From JAFALX01 sp050734185 (GTDB lineage: Bacteria; Chloroflexota; Dormibacteria; Aeolococcales; Aeolococcaceae): a stretch of DNA of 40,218 bases. The notes beneath the pieces were generated by a model. It made no database searches. It was not told the origin of the DNA and was given only the letters and a program-made list of their open reading frames with translations. A program made the translations under genes and the position numbers. Every line of letters begins with the position of its first letter. The first letter of the stretch is position 1. The stretch lies in assembly GCA_050734185.1 (NCBI GenBank), contig JBOHUE010000061.1, forward strand, positions 1 to 40,218, in the 5' to 3' direction. Shown here in pieces: positions 17,336 through 25,124 of this stretch.

Positions 17336-18793
17336 ATGCGTCCGGAGCAAACGGTTCGCGTGTACCATCCTGCGGTGATTGCCAGGGCGAGCGCCGCGAC
17401 GCGCTTGCAGCGCCTGCTCCCCCGCACTGTTCCGACGCCGCTGCAGCGCGCCGCGTGGCCGTTCCGCTGGCTGTGGGCGCATCGGCGTCACGACCGCACG
17501 CCACTGGTGCTCCTGGGGCTGCTCAGCCTGTTCTCGCTCGGCGCCCGGCTCTGGTGGCTGAACAAGCCGGTCAACGGTAAAGGCCAGTCAGCGCTGATCT
17601 TCGACGAGCAGTACTACGTCAACGCAGCACGCGTCATCCTCGGCATCCATCCGACGGGCACATACGTGAACGCGGCGCTCGGGCACGACCCGAATGCGGA
17701 GCACCCGCCGCTGGCGAAGCTGCTCATCGCGCTTGGGATCCGCATCTTCGGTGACAACGCCTGGGGCTGGCGCATCTTCCCAATCCTCTTCGGCAGCGTC
17801 GCGCTGCTTGCGATGTACTGGATGGTGCGAAGCGCGGGCGGCAACAGGTGGCTGTCGCTCGGCGCGGCCTCGCTGTTCGCGGTCGACAACCTGATGATGG
17901 TGCAGGGGCGGATCGCGATCGTCGAGATCTTCACGATCACGTTCATGATTGTCGCCGCCGGTCTGTACCTGCGCGAGCGCTACGTGCTCGCCGGGATCAC
18001 GATCGGAGTCGGCTTGTGTACCAAGCTGTTTGCGTTCGATCTCATCCCGGTCCTCATACTGCTCGAACTGGGGCGCGTGCTGATCAGACAGCGCGACGAG
18101 ATCCGATCGCGATGGCGCATGGCGAGAGACCGCGTCGTGCCGCTGCTGAAGTACATCGGCGTCGCATTGATCACGTATCTCGCGGTGCTCTACGCGCTCG
18201 ATCTCATCGCGTCGCCCATCGGCGGGCCCGGAGACTGTCCGACCAATCCCGCCGGGTTCCACAACCCGCTGGAGCACACATTCTTCATGCTGTGCTACGC
18301 GGGGCACCTCACGGCGCCGGCGGGACCGACGGGCATCGCCAGCTATCCGTGGCAGTGGCTGCTCAATCAGGTGCCGATCAACTACTACACGGTCAACAGC
18401 AACGTGTCGTCCGGGGGGCACCTGGTCGCGACGCACGCCATCGTGGCGTTCCAGGGGATCATGAATCCGGCCATCATCTTCCTGGCCCTCCCAGGGTTCG
18501 CTCTCGCGGTGCGCAACATGGTCGTAGAGCGCGACACGATGTCGTTCCTCATCGTCGCGTGGTGCCTCGGGACGTTCATCCCCTTCGTGCTCGCGGCGGC
18601 GCCCGCGGGGTCGCTCGGCAACCGCATCTCCTACCTCTATTACATGGTCATCGTGCTGCCGGGCGTGTTCATGGCGGTGGCCACCCTGCTCGGCCGCCGC
18701 TACTTACCCGTGGCCGCACTGTTCGGATACATCCCCATCGCCGGCTACTGGTTCGTCACGCTCTACCCGTTCCGCACATGGGGCGGGAGCTGA
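17336..18793 (+). CDS. Protein O-mannosyltransferase (GT39, Pmt-type)
   Basis: 485 residues from ATG 17336. After a short basic cytoplasmic N-terminus come about 9-11 membrane spans. The first external loop has the family's acidic pair (ALIFDEQYYVNAARVIL) and NAEHPPLAKLLIALGIRIFGDNAWGWR, both characteristic of dolichyl-/polyprenyl-phosphate-mannose:protein mannosyltransferases. The enzyme moves mannose from polyprenyl phosphate to Ser/Thr of proteins emerging from Sec. The neighbouring secreted proteins are rich in Thr and Ser and are plausible substrates (inference). GTG 17375, preceded by TACCAT and 6 nt, is an alternative leaderless start that would remove 13 residues. Confidence 0.85.
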   Translation: MRPEQTVRVYHPAVIARASAATRLQRLLPRTVPTPLQRAAWPFRWLWAHRRHDRTPLVLLGLLSLFSLGARLWWLNKPVNGKGQSALIFDEQYYVNAARVILGIHPTGTYVNAALGHDPNAEHPPLAKLLIALGIRIFGDNAWGWRIFPILFGSVALLAMYWMVRSAGGNRWLSLGAASLFAVDNLMMVQGRIAIVEIFTITFMIVAAGLYLRERYVLAGITIGVGLCTKLFAFDLIPVLILLELGRVLIRQRDEIRSRWRMARDRVVPLLKYIGVALITYLAVLYALDLIASPIGGPGDCPTNPAGFHNPLEHTFFMLCYAGHLTAPAGPTGIASYPWQWLLNQVPINYYTVNSNVSSGGHLVATHAIVAFQGIMNPAIIFLALPGFALAVRNMVVERDTMSFLIVAWCLGTFIPFVLAAAPAGSLGNRISYLYYMVIVLPGVFMAVATLLGRRYLPVAALFGYIPIAGYWFVTLYPFRTWGGS

Positions 18794-18814
18794 GCCGCAC
18801 GCGGGCGGAGTAGC

Positions 18815-20665
18815 GTGCTCGTCGCTCGCATCGCACTCGCGATCGGCGGACTGCTGACCGTTGCATCCGCGCGCGTTGCTCGCCTGCACATCGGCCGTGC
18901 TCCGGACGCCGCCGGCCGAGGGTTGCAACGCCTGGCGACCTCCGGTGCGCTCTGGGCGCTCGTGCTCTACGGCGTCGGCGCGTTTTTGGTCACGGCCAAC
19001 GCCTGGCACTCGCCGGCCACCGCGTGGAGCGGCGGCTGCTGCGATCCCCAGCAATCGATGTGGTACCTCGCGTGGACGCCGTACGCGCTGGGTCACGGCA
19101 TCGATCCGTTCTTCACCTACCAGCTCAACGCGCCCGACGGCGTGAACCTCATGTGGCAGGCGCCGATGATCGCCGCCGGCATCCTCATCGCGCCCGTGAC
19201 CGTGCTGTTCGGGCCGGTGGTCGCGTACAACGTCGCGGACGCCGCGGCATTCACGTTCGCAGGGTGGTTCACCTTCTTCGCGCTGCGTCGCTACACCAAT
19301 GGCCTCGCCGGGCCGCTCGTCGGCGGCGCGATCTACGGCTTCTCGTCATTCATGGCGCCGCAGGCCGCCAACCACTTGCAGATCGCGCTCGGCGCGGCCG
19401 TCGTCCCGCTCTTCCTCATGCTCGTCGACTCCATCGTCGTGCGCCAGCGGCGTTCCCCGTTGGTCCTCGGCGCTGTCCTTGGACTCGTCGCGTCCATCGA
19501 GCTGCTGATGTTCGAGGAATTCCTGTTCACGTCGGCGCTCATCGCGGTGATCTTCCTGATCGTGCTGGCCGTGCAGCGGCGTGACCAGATCAAGCGTCGC
19601 GCCGGCTTCGTCGCCACCGCGGTCCTCACCACAACGATCACGGGCGTCGTCCTCTGCGCCTTCCCACTCTGGATCCAGTTCACCGGCCCTCAGGGCATTC
19701 ACGGCGCCGTGAACGACTCGGACACGTTCTCCATCGATCTGCTCAACGTGATAGTGCCGACGTCGTACACGCGCGCTGCACCCATGGCAGCCACCGATGT
19801 GTCACAGCACTTCAGCGGCATCTTCCACGAGGCGACGGCGTACGTCGGCGTGCCGCTGGTCATCGTGCTGATCGCGTTCATCGCCGTGCGCTGGCGAGAC
19901 ATCACCGTGCGCACTGCGGCCATCGTTGGAACGATCGCGCTCGTCTTCGCCATGGGCCCGCACCTGCACATCGCGGGCGAGAACACGGGCTGGCCATTGC
20001 CGTGGTGGCCCGTCGCGCACACGCCGGTGCTGCAGGATGCCACTCCCGCGCGTATCACGATCTTCATATGGCTCGCCGTCGCGGCGCTGGTGGCAATCCT
20101 CGTGGATCGCTCGTTCACCGCCGGCGTGTGGCGCGCCACCGCGCGATTCGCCGTGATTGCGGTGGGAGTGGCGGCGCTGATCCCGGCGCCGTTCAACGCC
20201 GAGCCGACGGGAACGCCGGCGTTCTTCAAGCAGTGGGCACGGCAGGGGATCCCGGAGAGCACCGTCGTCATGATCGCCCCCTTCTTCCGCGACGGCGCGG
20301 GCGCGGCGCCGATGATGTGGACCGCCGAGGCGGGCGCCGGCGTGCGCATGCCCGAGGCGTACGCGTTCGTGCCGTCAGCCGCCGGGACGCCGATGTACGG
20401 CCCCCCGCCGAACAATCTGAGTCACGCGATGGAGTTCATCCAGGACAGCGGTAACGTCGCGGTCGTTCGTGGCATCGCGCGCGACGCGGTCGCCACCGAC
20501 ATCCGTGCGCTCGGGATCGACGCGGTCATCGTCGGGCCGATGGATCACCGCGAGCAGATGATCAAGTTCTTCACCGACCTGTTCGGACGACCTGCTCAGA
20601 ACGTGGACGGCGTCGCCATCTGGCGAGACATAAAAAAGGAGGGCGTCTCGTCGACGCCCTCCTGA
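18815..20665 (+). CDS. Large polytopic membrane protein, probable GT-C-type glycosyltransferase
   Basis: 616 residues with about 10-12 hydrophobic segments up to residue 450, then a soluble extracytoplasmic C-terminal part. The fold resembles GT-C enzymes: an early external loop (TAWSGGCCDPQQSMWYLAWTPYALGHGIDPF) followed by alternating helices and loops. I do not recognise a specific family, and the donor and acceptor are unknown. GTG 18815 has GGCGGAG just upstream (18801-18810 region). It starts 22 bp after the Pmt gene and probably belongs to the same transcript, which suggests cell-envelope glycosylation. The last codons are encoded by a hairpin that is the intrinsic terminator of the convergent surface-protein gene. 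Confidence 0.65.
   Translation: MLVARIALAIGGLLTVASARVARLHIGRAPDAAGRGLQRLATSGALWALVLYGVGAFLVTANAWHSPATAWSGGCCDPQQSMWYLAWTPYALGHGIDPFFTYQLNAPDGVNLMWQAPMIAAGILIAPVTVLFGPVVAYNVADAAAFTFAGWFTFFALRRYTNGLAGPLVGGAIYGFSSFMAPQAANHLQIALGAAVVPLFLMLVDSIVVRQRRSPLVLGAVLGLVASIELLMFEEFLFTSALIAVIFLIVLAVQRRDQIKRRAGFVATAVLTTTITGVVLCAFPLWIQFTGPQGIHGAVNDSDTFSIDLLNVIVPTSYTRAAPMAATDVSQHFSGIFHEATAYVGVPLVIVLIAFIAVRWRDITVRTAAIVGTIALVFAMGPHLHIAGENTGWPLPWWPVAHTPVLQDATPARITIFIWLAVAALVAILVDRSFTAGVWRATARFAVIAVGVAALIPAPFNAEPTGTPAFFKQWARQGIPESTVVMIAPFFRDGAGAAPMMWTAEAGAGVRMPEAYAFVPSAAGTPMYGPPPNNLSHAMEFIQDSGNVAVVRGIARDAVATDIRALGIDAVIVGPMDHREQMIKFFTDLFGRPAQNVDGVAIWRDIKKEGVSSTPS
20632..20662 (-). terminator. Intrinsic terminator of the first surface-protein gene
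   Basis: GGAGGGCGTC (20638-20647) and GACGCCCTCC (20653-20662) form a perfect 10-bp stem with a 5-nt loop. On the minus strand it is followed by six T (20637-20632). It serves the gene ending at 20687 and lies inside the last codons of the plus-strand gene ending at 20665. Confidence 0.85.
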
Positions 20666-20686
20666 TCGTTCGTCAGAGTTACGCGA

Positions 20687-21610
20687 CTACTTCCGAGTAC
20701 GGCGCCGCATGCGAGTGGCGAAGCGGCCTGCACCGACGGCGAGCAACCCGCCGAGGATGATCATGCCGAGGCCTGCGCCGAACTCGATGTCCGAGCCGCT
20801 CGCCCCGGTGGCTGGGGTCGAGGTGGCTGCGCCCTTGACATTGGCAGCGGGCGTCTGCCCGCCGTCACCGTTGCCCCCGCTGGCCGCCGCCTCTTCACCC
20901 TGCGTCACTGTCGTCGTGACCGTCGAGCCCGGCAGCGTGCTCGTCGAGACCACCGTATTCGTCACCGTAACGGGCGCTCCCGCAACGGTCGTGGTAGCGG
21001 TGGAAACAGAGGTGACGACCGACGTGGCCGTCGTCGTGCTCAGAACGGTCTTCGTCGCCGTTGTGGTGACGGTCGTTCCGGGCAGGGTGAGGGTGCTGAC
21101 GTCTTCTTCCTCGTTGGTGATCGTGGTGGTGAACGTCACCGTCTTGGTGACGGTGTGGTCCTCGTCCCCCTCACCGGTGGTCTTGGTCGTGGTGACGGTC
21201 TTGACGACGGTCGTGGTGCCGCCTGGCTGCGTCGTCGTGACTACGCAGGCGTCCTCATCCTGGCCGAGCTCCAGGATCTCGATCCCGCCGATCTGCAGCA
21301 CGTTCAGCGCATCGTCCTCGTCGGGGCACGGACCGCTGCAGTCGACGTCCGGCGCCAGAACCTGGAGCAGGGCCTGAGGAGTGCAGCTGGGGTTATCGGT
21401 GCCGATGAGCCCGATGCCCGACTCGTCGGCGAGCTTCATATGCCCCCCACCGGTCAGCGGGCTGCCTACGGTGCCGAGGCCGACGAGTGCCAGGCCGGCA
21501 GCGAGGATTGCGATCCCGGCCAAGCGAGCCGAGAGCGTTGCTGTCAAACGTCTGCGAAAACTTACCTCTGCAAGCCGGCGTGCCAGCCTGCGTCTGCGCC
21601 CGCCACCCAT
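20687..21610 (-). CDS. Secreted Thr-rich surface protein with PxTG-type C-terminal anchor (paralogue 1)
   Basis: 307 residues. A basic N-terminus is followed by a hydrophobic helix with the family motif RLAG-x(10)-GLALVGLGTVGSP (about 30-53). Then comes a short domain with four Cys (PSCTPQALLQ..VDCSGPCPDEDD..DACVV). A Thr/Val-rich stalk (about 125-245) is predicted to be extended. The C-terminus has STPATGASGSDIEFG (PATG at 266-269), a hydrophobic helix and MRRRTRK, the layout of a sortase or membrane-anchoring signal. No sortase gene is in the window. ATG 21610 has AAGGGAGG 6-13 nt upstream. It is the first of four minus-strand paralogues. Function unknown; a cell-surface stalk protein and possible Pmt substrate is inferred. 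Confidence 0.75.
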   Translation of the reverse strand: MGGGRRRRLARRLAEVSFRRRLTATLSARLAGIAILAAGLALVGLGTVGSPLTGGGHMKLADESGIGLIGTDNPSCTPQALLQVLAPDVDCSGPCPDEDDALNVLQIGGIEILELGQDEDACVVTTTQPGGTTTVVKTVTTTKTTGEGDEDHTVTKTVTFTTTITNEEEDVSTLTLPGTTVTTTATKTVLSTTTATSVVTSVSTATTTVAGAPVTVTNTVVSTSTLPGSTVTTTVTQGEEAAASGGNGDGGQTPAANVKGAATSTPATGASGSDIEFGAGLGMIILGGLLAVGAGRFATRMRRRTRK

Positions 21611-21815
21611 CGCGTGCCTCCCTTATGTCGAAATGTCGAACCCCCGCCGTCTCTAACCACACGGCCGGAGAGGCTCGGCGGGGAGTGTACCCGATCGGGG
21701 ACGCATCTGATAAAGGCGACATGAGAGTAGTCCACTTCGCGGCAGCGAATGGTGAGTTTGGTGCATTACGCGCTGCAAATCACACCCCTCCGCGCATGCA
21801 GTCGCGAACAAACAG

Positions 21816-21842
21816 CGGAGGGCGCCGCCCGGACGCCCTCCG
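21816..21842 (-). terminator. Probable intrinsic terminator of surface-protein gene 2
   Basis: CGGAGGGCG (21816-21824) pairs perfectly with CGCCCTCCG (21834-21842) across a 9-nt loop. On the minus strand it is followed by a T-containing run (CTGTTTGTTC). It lies 26 bp after the stop of the gene ending at 21868. The rest of 21611-21867 holds the promoter region of gene 1, with a possible -10 TACACT at 21689-21684. Confidence 0.65.
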
Positions 21843-21867
21843 TGTTGGTGCTGATGCGCGCGATTAG

Positions 21868-22884
21868 TTAGGCCCGCTTGCGCCGTGCGATCCGAGTGGC
21901 GCCTGCGAGGAGACCGGCGCCGCTCACCAGCAGCACCAGACCGACACCAAACTCGACGTCAGCCCCGGTGGCAGGGGTGCTCGTGGTGGCCGGCAGCACG
22001 CCGGTGGCCCGCGTCGTCGACGACGAGCTCGTTGGCGATGCCGGTGCCGCAGCGCTCACGGTCACCGTCGTCGGCACCGTCACGGTGGTCGGGACCTTGT
22101 CGGTCACCGTCGTCGAGACCGTGGTGGAGACCGTCGTCGGCACGTTCACAGTCGTCGACTGCGTCGTTGTGACCGTGGTCGACTTGGTGGTCGTCGTCGT
22201 GGTCGACCGGGTGGTGGTCGTGGTCGTGGTCGACACCACTGTTGTCGGCACCTTCTCGGTTGTTGTGGTCGTTGTTGTCGTGCCGTCGAAGGGACACGTC
22301 CCGGACAGCTGGAACGTCACCGCACTGGTCGTGTCCGTGCCCGTCCCGACCGACGCCACCCCGTACGCGTTGTCCAGCTCCCATCCGGCTGGAGCACTGA
22401 CGAACGCGAACTTGCCGCTGTGACCAAACACGATGTTGGGCACGATCGCGGTGTTCGTGTTCGTGACATTCGTGTCCGTATTAGTGAGGTCGTCGAACAC
22501 GCCGGTGAACGAGACGAAGGCGTCGTTGTCCGCCGGGAGTACGAAGTGCCAGACGTCGGTGCCGTCGCCGTGCCGCTCGTCGCACACCGTGCTGTCGTGA
22601 TTGAACGCCAGCGCCGTCGTCCCCTGCTGCGCGCTGTTGAGGCACGCATTGCCCCCCGACGAGCACGCGTACGTCCCATCATCGTCGCTTGTGGGATTCG
22701 TGCCGGCGAGATGTCCGCCGAATAGGCCGGGACTCCCAATGGTCCCGAAGCCGATGAACGCGAGGCCGGCGGTGCACAGTGCAGCGCCTGCAAGGCGCAC
22801 ACCAACCAGCGACCGAAACTTCCGTGGGCGCGAAGAACCCACACTTCCGACGAGCGTGCGTGCACGCATAAGGATGCGACTCAT
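21868..22884 (-). CDS. Secreted Thr-rich surface protein with PxTG-type C-terminal anchor (paralogue 2)
   Basis: 338 residues. N-terminal membrane motif: RLAGAALCTAGLAFIGFGTIG (about 29-49). An extracellular domain of about 120 residues has four Cys (DGTYACSS, NACLN, STVCDE, LSGTCPFDG), a WHFVLP motif and PAGWELDNAYGVASV; it is homologous to the same region of paralogue 3. A stalk of about 85 residues made almost only of Thr, Val and Ser follows. The C-terminus is TPATGADVEFG (PATG 304-307), a hydrophobic helix and RRKRA. ATG 22884 has GGAGGAGGG about 10 nt upstream. The conserved promoter lies at 23035-23077, giving a leader of about 145 nt that contains a possible coupled small ORF. The exact role is unknown. 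Confidence 0.78.
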   Translation of the reverse strand: MSRILMRARTLVGSVGSSRPRKFRSLVGVRLAGAALCTAGLAFIGFGTIGSPGLFGGHLAGTNPTSDDDGTYACSSGGNACLNSAQQGTTALAFNHDSTVCDERHGDGTDVWHFVLPADNDAFVSFTGVFDDLTNTDTNVTNTNTAIVPNIVFGHSGKFAFVSAPAGWELDNAYGVASVGTGTDTTSAVTFQLSGTCPFDGTTTTTTTTEKVPTTVVSTTTTTTTRSTTTTTTKSTTVTTTQSTTVNVPTTVSTTVSTTVTDKVPTTVTVPTTVTVSAAAPASPTSSSSTTRATGVLPATTSTPATGADVEFGVGLVLLVSGAGLLAGATRIARRKRA

Positions 22885-22973
22885 CAGACGCAGCCCTCCT
22901 CCAAATCCATTGTTGCAGCTGCTAGATGACGTGTACGTGTGCCGTGCAACAGCGGCCCCCGAATCGCCTTCAT
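22884..22973 (-). CDS. Possible 29-residue upstream ORF coupled to surface-protein gene 2
   Basis: A small frame (starting MKAIRGPLLHG) begins at ATG 22973 with GAGAGGTG 5-12 nt upstream. It ends at a TGA that overlaps the ATG of the next gene (TGATG). It sits entirely in the leader made from the 23035-23077 promoter. It could be a leader peptide controlling translation, or chance. No family is recognised. Confidence 0.3.
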   Translation of the reverse strand: MKAIRGPLLHGTRTRHLAAATMDLEEGCV

Positions 22974-22984
22974 AGCGGCACCTC

Positions 22985-23221
22985 TCACCCCGAAACCTCC
23001 TCGGTACTGAATCGCCCTGCCTGCGGTGGACGTGAGACTAGCTCAAACGCGTCGTACTTTGCAACCGCTTCGTGACATCCAATATTACCTATTCGAGCAA
23101 GTGGATCAGTGAAGGCAATAGCTGCGGAGGCACCAGAACGGGTGGGTACGACCCCTTCGACGCCGACTTTCGCTGTCGAGCTGACCGTCAGCACGGCTTT
23201 CGATGACCCCTCGCCGCTCAT
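22985..23221 (-). other. 78-codon ORF behind the orphan promoter copy; probably a remnant or spurious
   Basis: The frame starts (MSGEGSSKAVLTVSS) exactly where a surface-protein gene would start after the duplicated leader, with GGAGG nearby (23232-23228). It has no signal or anchor motif, however, and its second half is encoded by the promoter of the next gene (23035-23077). The leader may have been duplicated and its gene lost. A genuine small protein is possible but not supported. Confidence 0.3.
23035..23077 (-). promoter_or_regulatory. Conserved surface-protein promoter, copy S1 (gene 2)
   Basis: Minus strand: TTGCAA (23064-23059), 18-bp spacer containing GACGCGTTTG, TAGTCT (23040-23035), and an upstream TGTCACG block (23077-23071). 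It aligns without gaps to three other copies (23295, 24424, 25196). Conservation outside the hexamers suggests a shared regulator. Confidence 0.7.
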
Positions 23222-23225
23222 CCGA

Positions 23226-23409
23226 GGTCCTCCACTCTCAGAACTGCATCGTGCGACTGGATCCCCGACGCGGGAGAGTAGCCGCTACACATAGAGAGTA
23301 TCGGAAACGTATCGCTCGGTGCAACCAAATCGTTACCGGACAATGGGAAACGAGCGGTACAGACAGCATCTACCTCTGCCGGCGACGCCGCCGCGCGACC
23401 CTGAAGCCG
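23226..23409. repeat. About 184-bp duplicated promoter-leader block, copy R1
   Basis: It aligns along its whole length with 25125-25309 apart from small indels and substitutions. Shared landmarks, read on the plus strand, are GGTCCTCCACTCTCA, GATCCCCGACG, the promoter, GCGGTACAGAC and TACCTCTGCCGGCG. In copy R2 the block drives surface-protein gene 4; in R1 no surface-protein gene follows. The remainder of 22974-23521 holds this block, promoter S1, the 78-codon frame and a hairpin near 23479. Confidence 0.8.
23295..23337 (-). promoter_or_regulatory. Conserved surface-protein promoter, copy S2 (orphan)
   Basis: Minus strand: GGTAACG block (23337-23331), TTGCAC (23324-23319), 18-bp spacer, TACTCT (23300-23295). 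It lies within repeat R1 and has no recognisable downstream surface-protein gene. Confidence 0.65.
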
Positions 23410-23478
23410 ATTCCGGCGCCGGCCACGAATGAGGCCCAAACTTACGCCATCGCGACAGGCTGAGTCGCTGCTGAGACT

Positions 23479-23507
23479 GGGGAGCGCCGCGGCGGGACGG
23501 CGCCCCC
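23479..23507 (-). terminator. GC-rich hairpin after surface-protein gene 3
   Basis: GGGGAGCGCCG (23479-23489) can pair with CGGCGCCCCC (23498-23507). It lies just after the stop at 23522, but no T-run follows, so intrinsic termination is uncertain. Confidence 0.4.
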
Positions 23508-23521
23508 GGTCCCAGTGCCCG

Positions 23522-24379
23522 TCAGCGCTTCGCTCGTCTCCCCACCCGCGCGGCCACGGCGAGCAGGCCACCGCCGGCAAGCGCGAGCCCCAGGCCGAGG
23601 CCGAACTCGACGTCCGCGCCGGTGCTCGGCGTCTTTGTGGATACGCCCTGGACGGCGACCGAGACGGTCGTCGTGGTGGCCTGCGTGGTCGTCGGGGTGG
23701 ACGGTGTCGACGAACTCGACGTGGACTCAGCGGCGGACGAGGACGAGCTGCTCGAGCTGCTGGACGACGAGCTCGACGAGATCCCGTCAGCCGGGCACGT
23801 GCCGGACAGCTGGAACGTCACCGCCGTGGTCGTGTCGCCGTCGACGGAGGCAACCGCGTACGCGTTGTCGAGCTCCCACCCGGCGGGCGTGTTGACGTAG
23901 GCGAACTTGCCGCTGTGGGCGTAGACGACAGTGGTCACGCTCTTGTCGGTACCGGTCAGATCGTCGAACACGGCGGTGAACGTCCCGATCTGGAACGCGT
24001 CATCGTCGGTTGGCAACACGAAGTGCCACGCGTCGTTCGTCGATTCGGTCCGGAAGTCGCAGACGGACGTGTCGTTCGTCGCGTCCTCGGCCAGCGTTCC
24101 CTGCTGACTGATGTTCAGGCACGCGTTGGAGCCGTCCGGGCACGCGTACGTACCGTCGCCGTCGCTCACCGGGTTGAACGCGTGGACGGTGACCGGGCTC
24201 GCGAGGGTCCCGAACCCCATGAGCGCGATGCCGCCAGTAGCCACGAGAACGCCCGTCAGCCGGGTCGCAACCCTGCGTCGACGGGCGGTCAGCCCGCCGG
24301 CAGCGCGAGCGCCAACGCGCGTTATGAGATCGACCACCACCCTCACGTCGCCACCTTTCACCCGCCACCTCCGATTCAT
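23522..24379 (-). CDS. Secreted Ser/Thr-rich surface protein with PxTG-type C-terminal anchor (paralogue 3)
   Basis: 285 residues from ATG 24379 (MNRRWRVKGG), which has AGGAAGG about 9 nt upstream. The frame opens at 24418, but the -10 at 24429-24424 places the transcript start near 24416, which rules that out; GTG 24346 is also possible. The N-terminal motif is TRLTGVLVATGGIALMGFGT. An extracellular domain homologous to that of paralogue 2 follows, with DGTYACPDG, NACLN, TSVCDF, DAWHFVLP, PAGWELDNAYAVASV and LSGTCPADG. A poly-Ser/Thr stalk leads to TPSTGADVEFG (PSTG 251-254), a hydrophobic helix and RRAKR. Function unknown; a cell-surface location is inferred. Confidence 0.75.
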   Translation of the reverse strand: MNRRWRVKGGDVRVVVDLITRVGARAAGGLTARRRRVATRLTGVLVATGGIALMGFGTLASPVTVHAFNPVSDGDGTYACPDGSNACLNISQQGTLAEDATNDTSVCDFRTESTNDAWHFVLPTDDDAFQIGTFTAVFDDLTGTDKSVTTVVYAHSGKFAYVNTPAGWELDNAYAVASVDGDTTTAVTFQLSGTCPADGISSSSSSSSSSSSSSSAAESTSSSSTPSTPTTTQATTTTVSVAVQGVSTKTPSTGADVEFGLGLGLALAGGGLLAVAARVGRRAKR

Positions 24380-24423
24380 CTGCCTGACCCTTCCTGGTGG
24401 GTGACGCCCACCCTGCACACGTG

Positions 24424-24466
24424 AGATTAGCGCAAACGCGTCACTCGATGCAAACCCTTCGTTACC
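24424..24466 (-). promoter_or_regulatory. Conserved surface-protein promoter, copy S3 (gene 3)
   Basis: Minus strand: GGTAACG (24466-24460), TTGCAT (24453-24448), 18-bp spacer with GACGCGTTTGCGC, TAATCT (24429-24424). The transcript would start near 24416 and give a leader of about 37 nt containing a GGTGG/CCACC hairpin before the Shine-Dalgarno. Confidence 0.72.
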
Positions 24467-24537
24467 CTCAAGCGACCCGATAGGCGCAACAGGTTCGGAT
24501 ACGGCCGAAGGGACGGCTAGCGCCTGGAGCGGACAGG

Positions 24538-24577
24538 CAAAAAGAAACGAGGATGCCGTAGCGGCGGCACCCTCGTT
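24538..24577 (-). terminator. Intrinsic terminator of surface-protein gene 4
   Basis: AACGAGGATGCCG (24546-24558) pairs with CGGCACCCTCGTT (24565-24577) with one mismatch. On the minus strand it is followed by TCTTTTTG. It lies about 30 bp after the stop at 24608. Confidence 0.85.
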
Positions 24578-24607
24578 GGAAAGCTCAGCTCAGCTGAAGC
24601 GCAGAGG

Positions 24608-25120
24608 TCAGCTCCTGCGGCGGCGCGTCTCGGCGAGGGTCAAGCCGGCGCCGGCGACGATGAGCCCGAGACCCAGGCCCACCTCGATGTCAGTGCCGGT
24701 CTTCGGCACGGTGGGGGTCGTTGCCGCCTGAACGCCCGACGTCGCGGTGCTCGCCACGCTCGACGCGGCCGAGCTGCTTGCCGCCGAGCTGCTTGCCGCC
24801 GAGCTCGAACTCGACGAACTGCTGGTCGAGCACGTGCCGTCGCCCTCGGTCTCAGCCACTGCAGCGGCCACGTCCTCGCCCGTCTTGGTGGTGCAGCACC
24901 CAGAGTTGTCGTCACTGACCGGGAAGTCGCCTGTGTGACTGGTGCACCCCTCGGAATCCGCGACCGTCGAAACGAGCTTGTTGTGGCCGGTCGACAGCGG
25001 GCCGCCCATCGTGCCGACGCCGAGCAGCGCGATCCCGGACGTTGCGATTGCGACACCGGCGATTCGGATCGCGATTCGGCGCCCGACGTGCGCCCGGATA
25101 GACGAGTCAGCCTTGATCAT
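24608..25120 (-). CDS. Small secreted Ser-rich surface protein with VPKTG C-terminal anchor (paralogue 4)
   Basis: 170 residues, the shortest of the four. The N-terminal motif is IRIAGVAIATSGIALLGVGT (about 18-37). A short region with four Cys (SEGCTSH, SGCCTTK, GDGTCS) is followed by a Ser/Ala stalk and VPKTGTDIEVGLGLGL (PKTG 139-142), a hydrophobic helix and RRRRS. VPKTG is the closest of the set to a classic LPxTG sortase signal. ATG 25120 has GGAGG 9-13 nt upstream. The leader (about 69 nt) from promoter 25196-25239 is largely duplicated in repeat R1. The role is unknown; a short surface anchor or stalk protein is inferred. Confidence 0.72.
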   Translation of the reverse strand: MIKADSSIRAHVGRRIAIRIAGVAIATSGIALLGVGTMGGPLSTGHNKLVSTVADSEGCTSHTGDFPVSDDNSGCCTTKTGEDVAAAVAETEGDGTCSTSSSSSSSSAASSSAASSSAASSVASTATSGVQAATTPTVPKTGTDIEVGLGLGLIVAGAGLTLAETRRRRS

Positions 25121-25124
25121 CGAT

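Noticed and set aside
22040..22290. Tandem DNA repeat or CRISPR-like array
   Set aside because: The repetitive appearance comes from Thr/Val codons of the surface-protein stalk; there are no regular repeats with unique spacers.
22985..23221. A genuine 78-residue secreted protein
   Set aside because: No signal peptide or anchor, and half of the frame is the promoter of the next gene; kept only as a low-confidence remnant.
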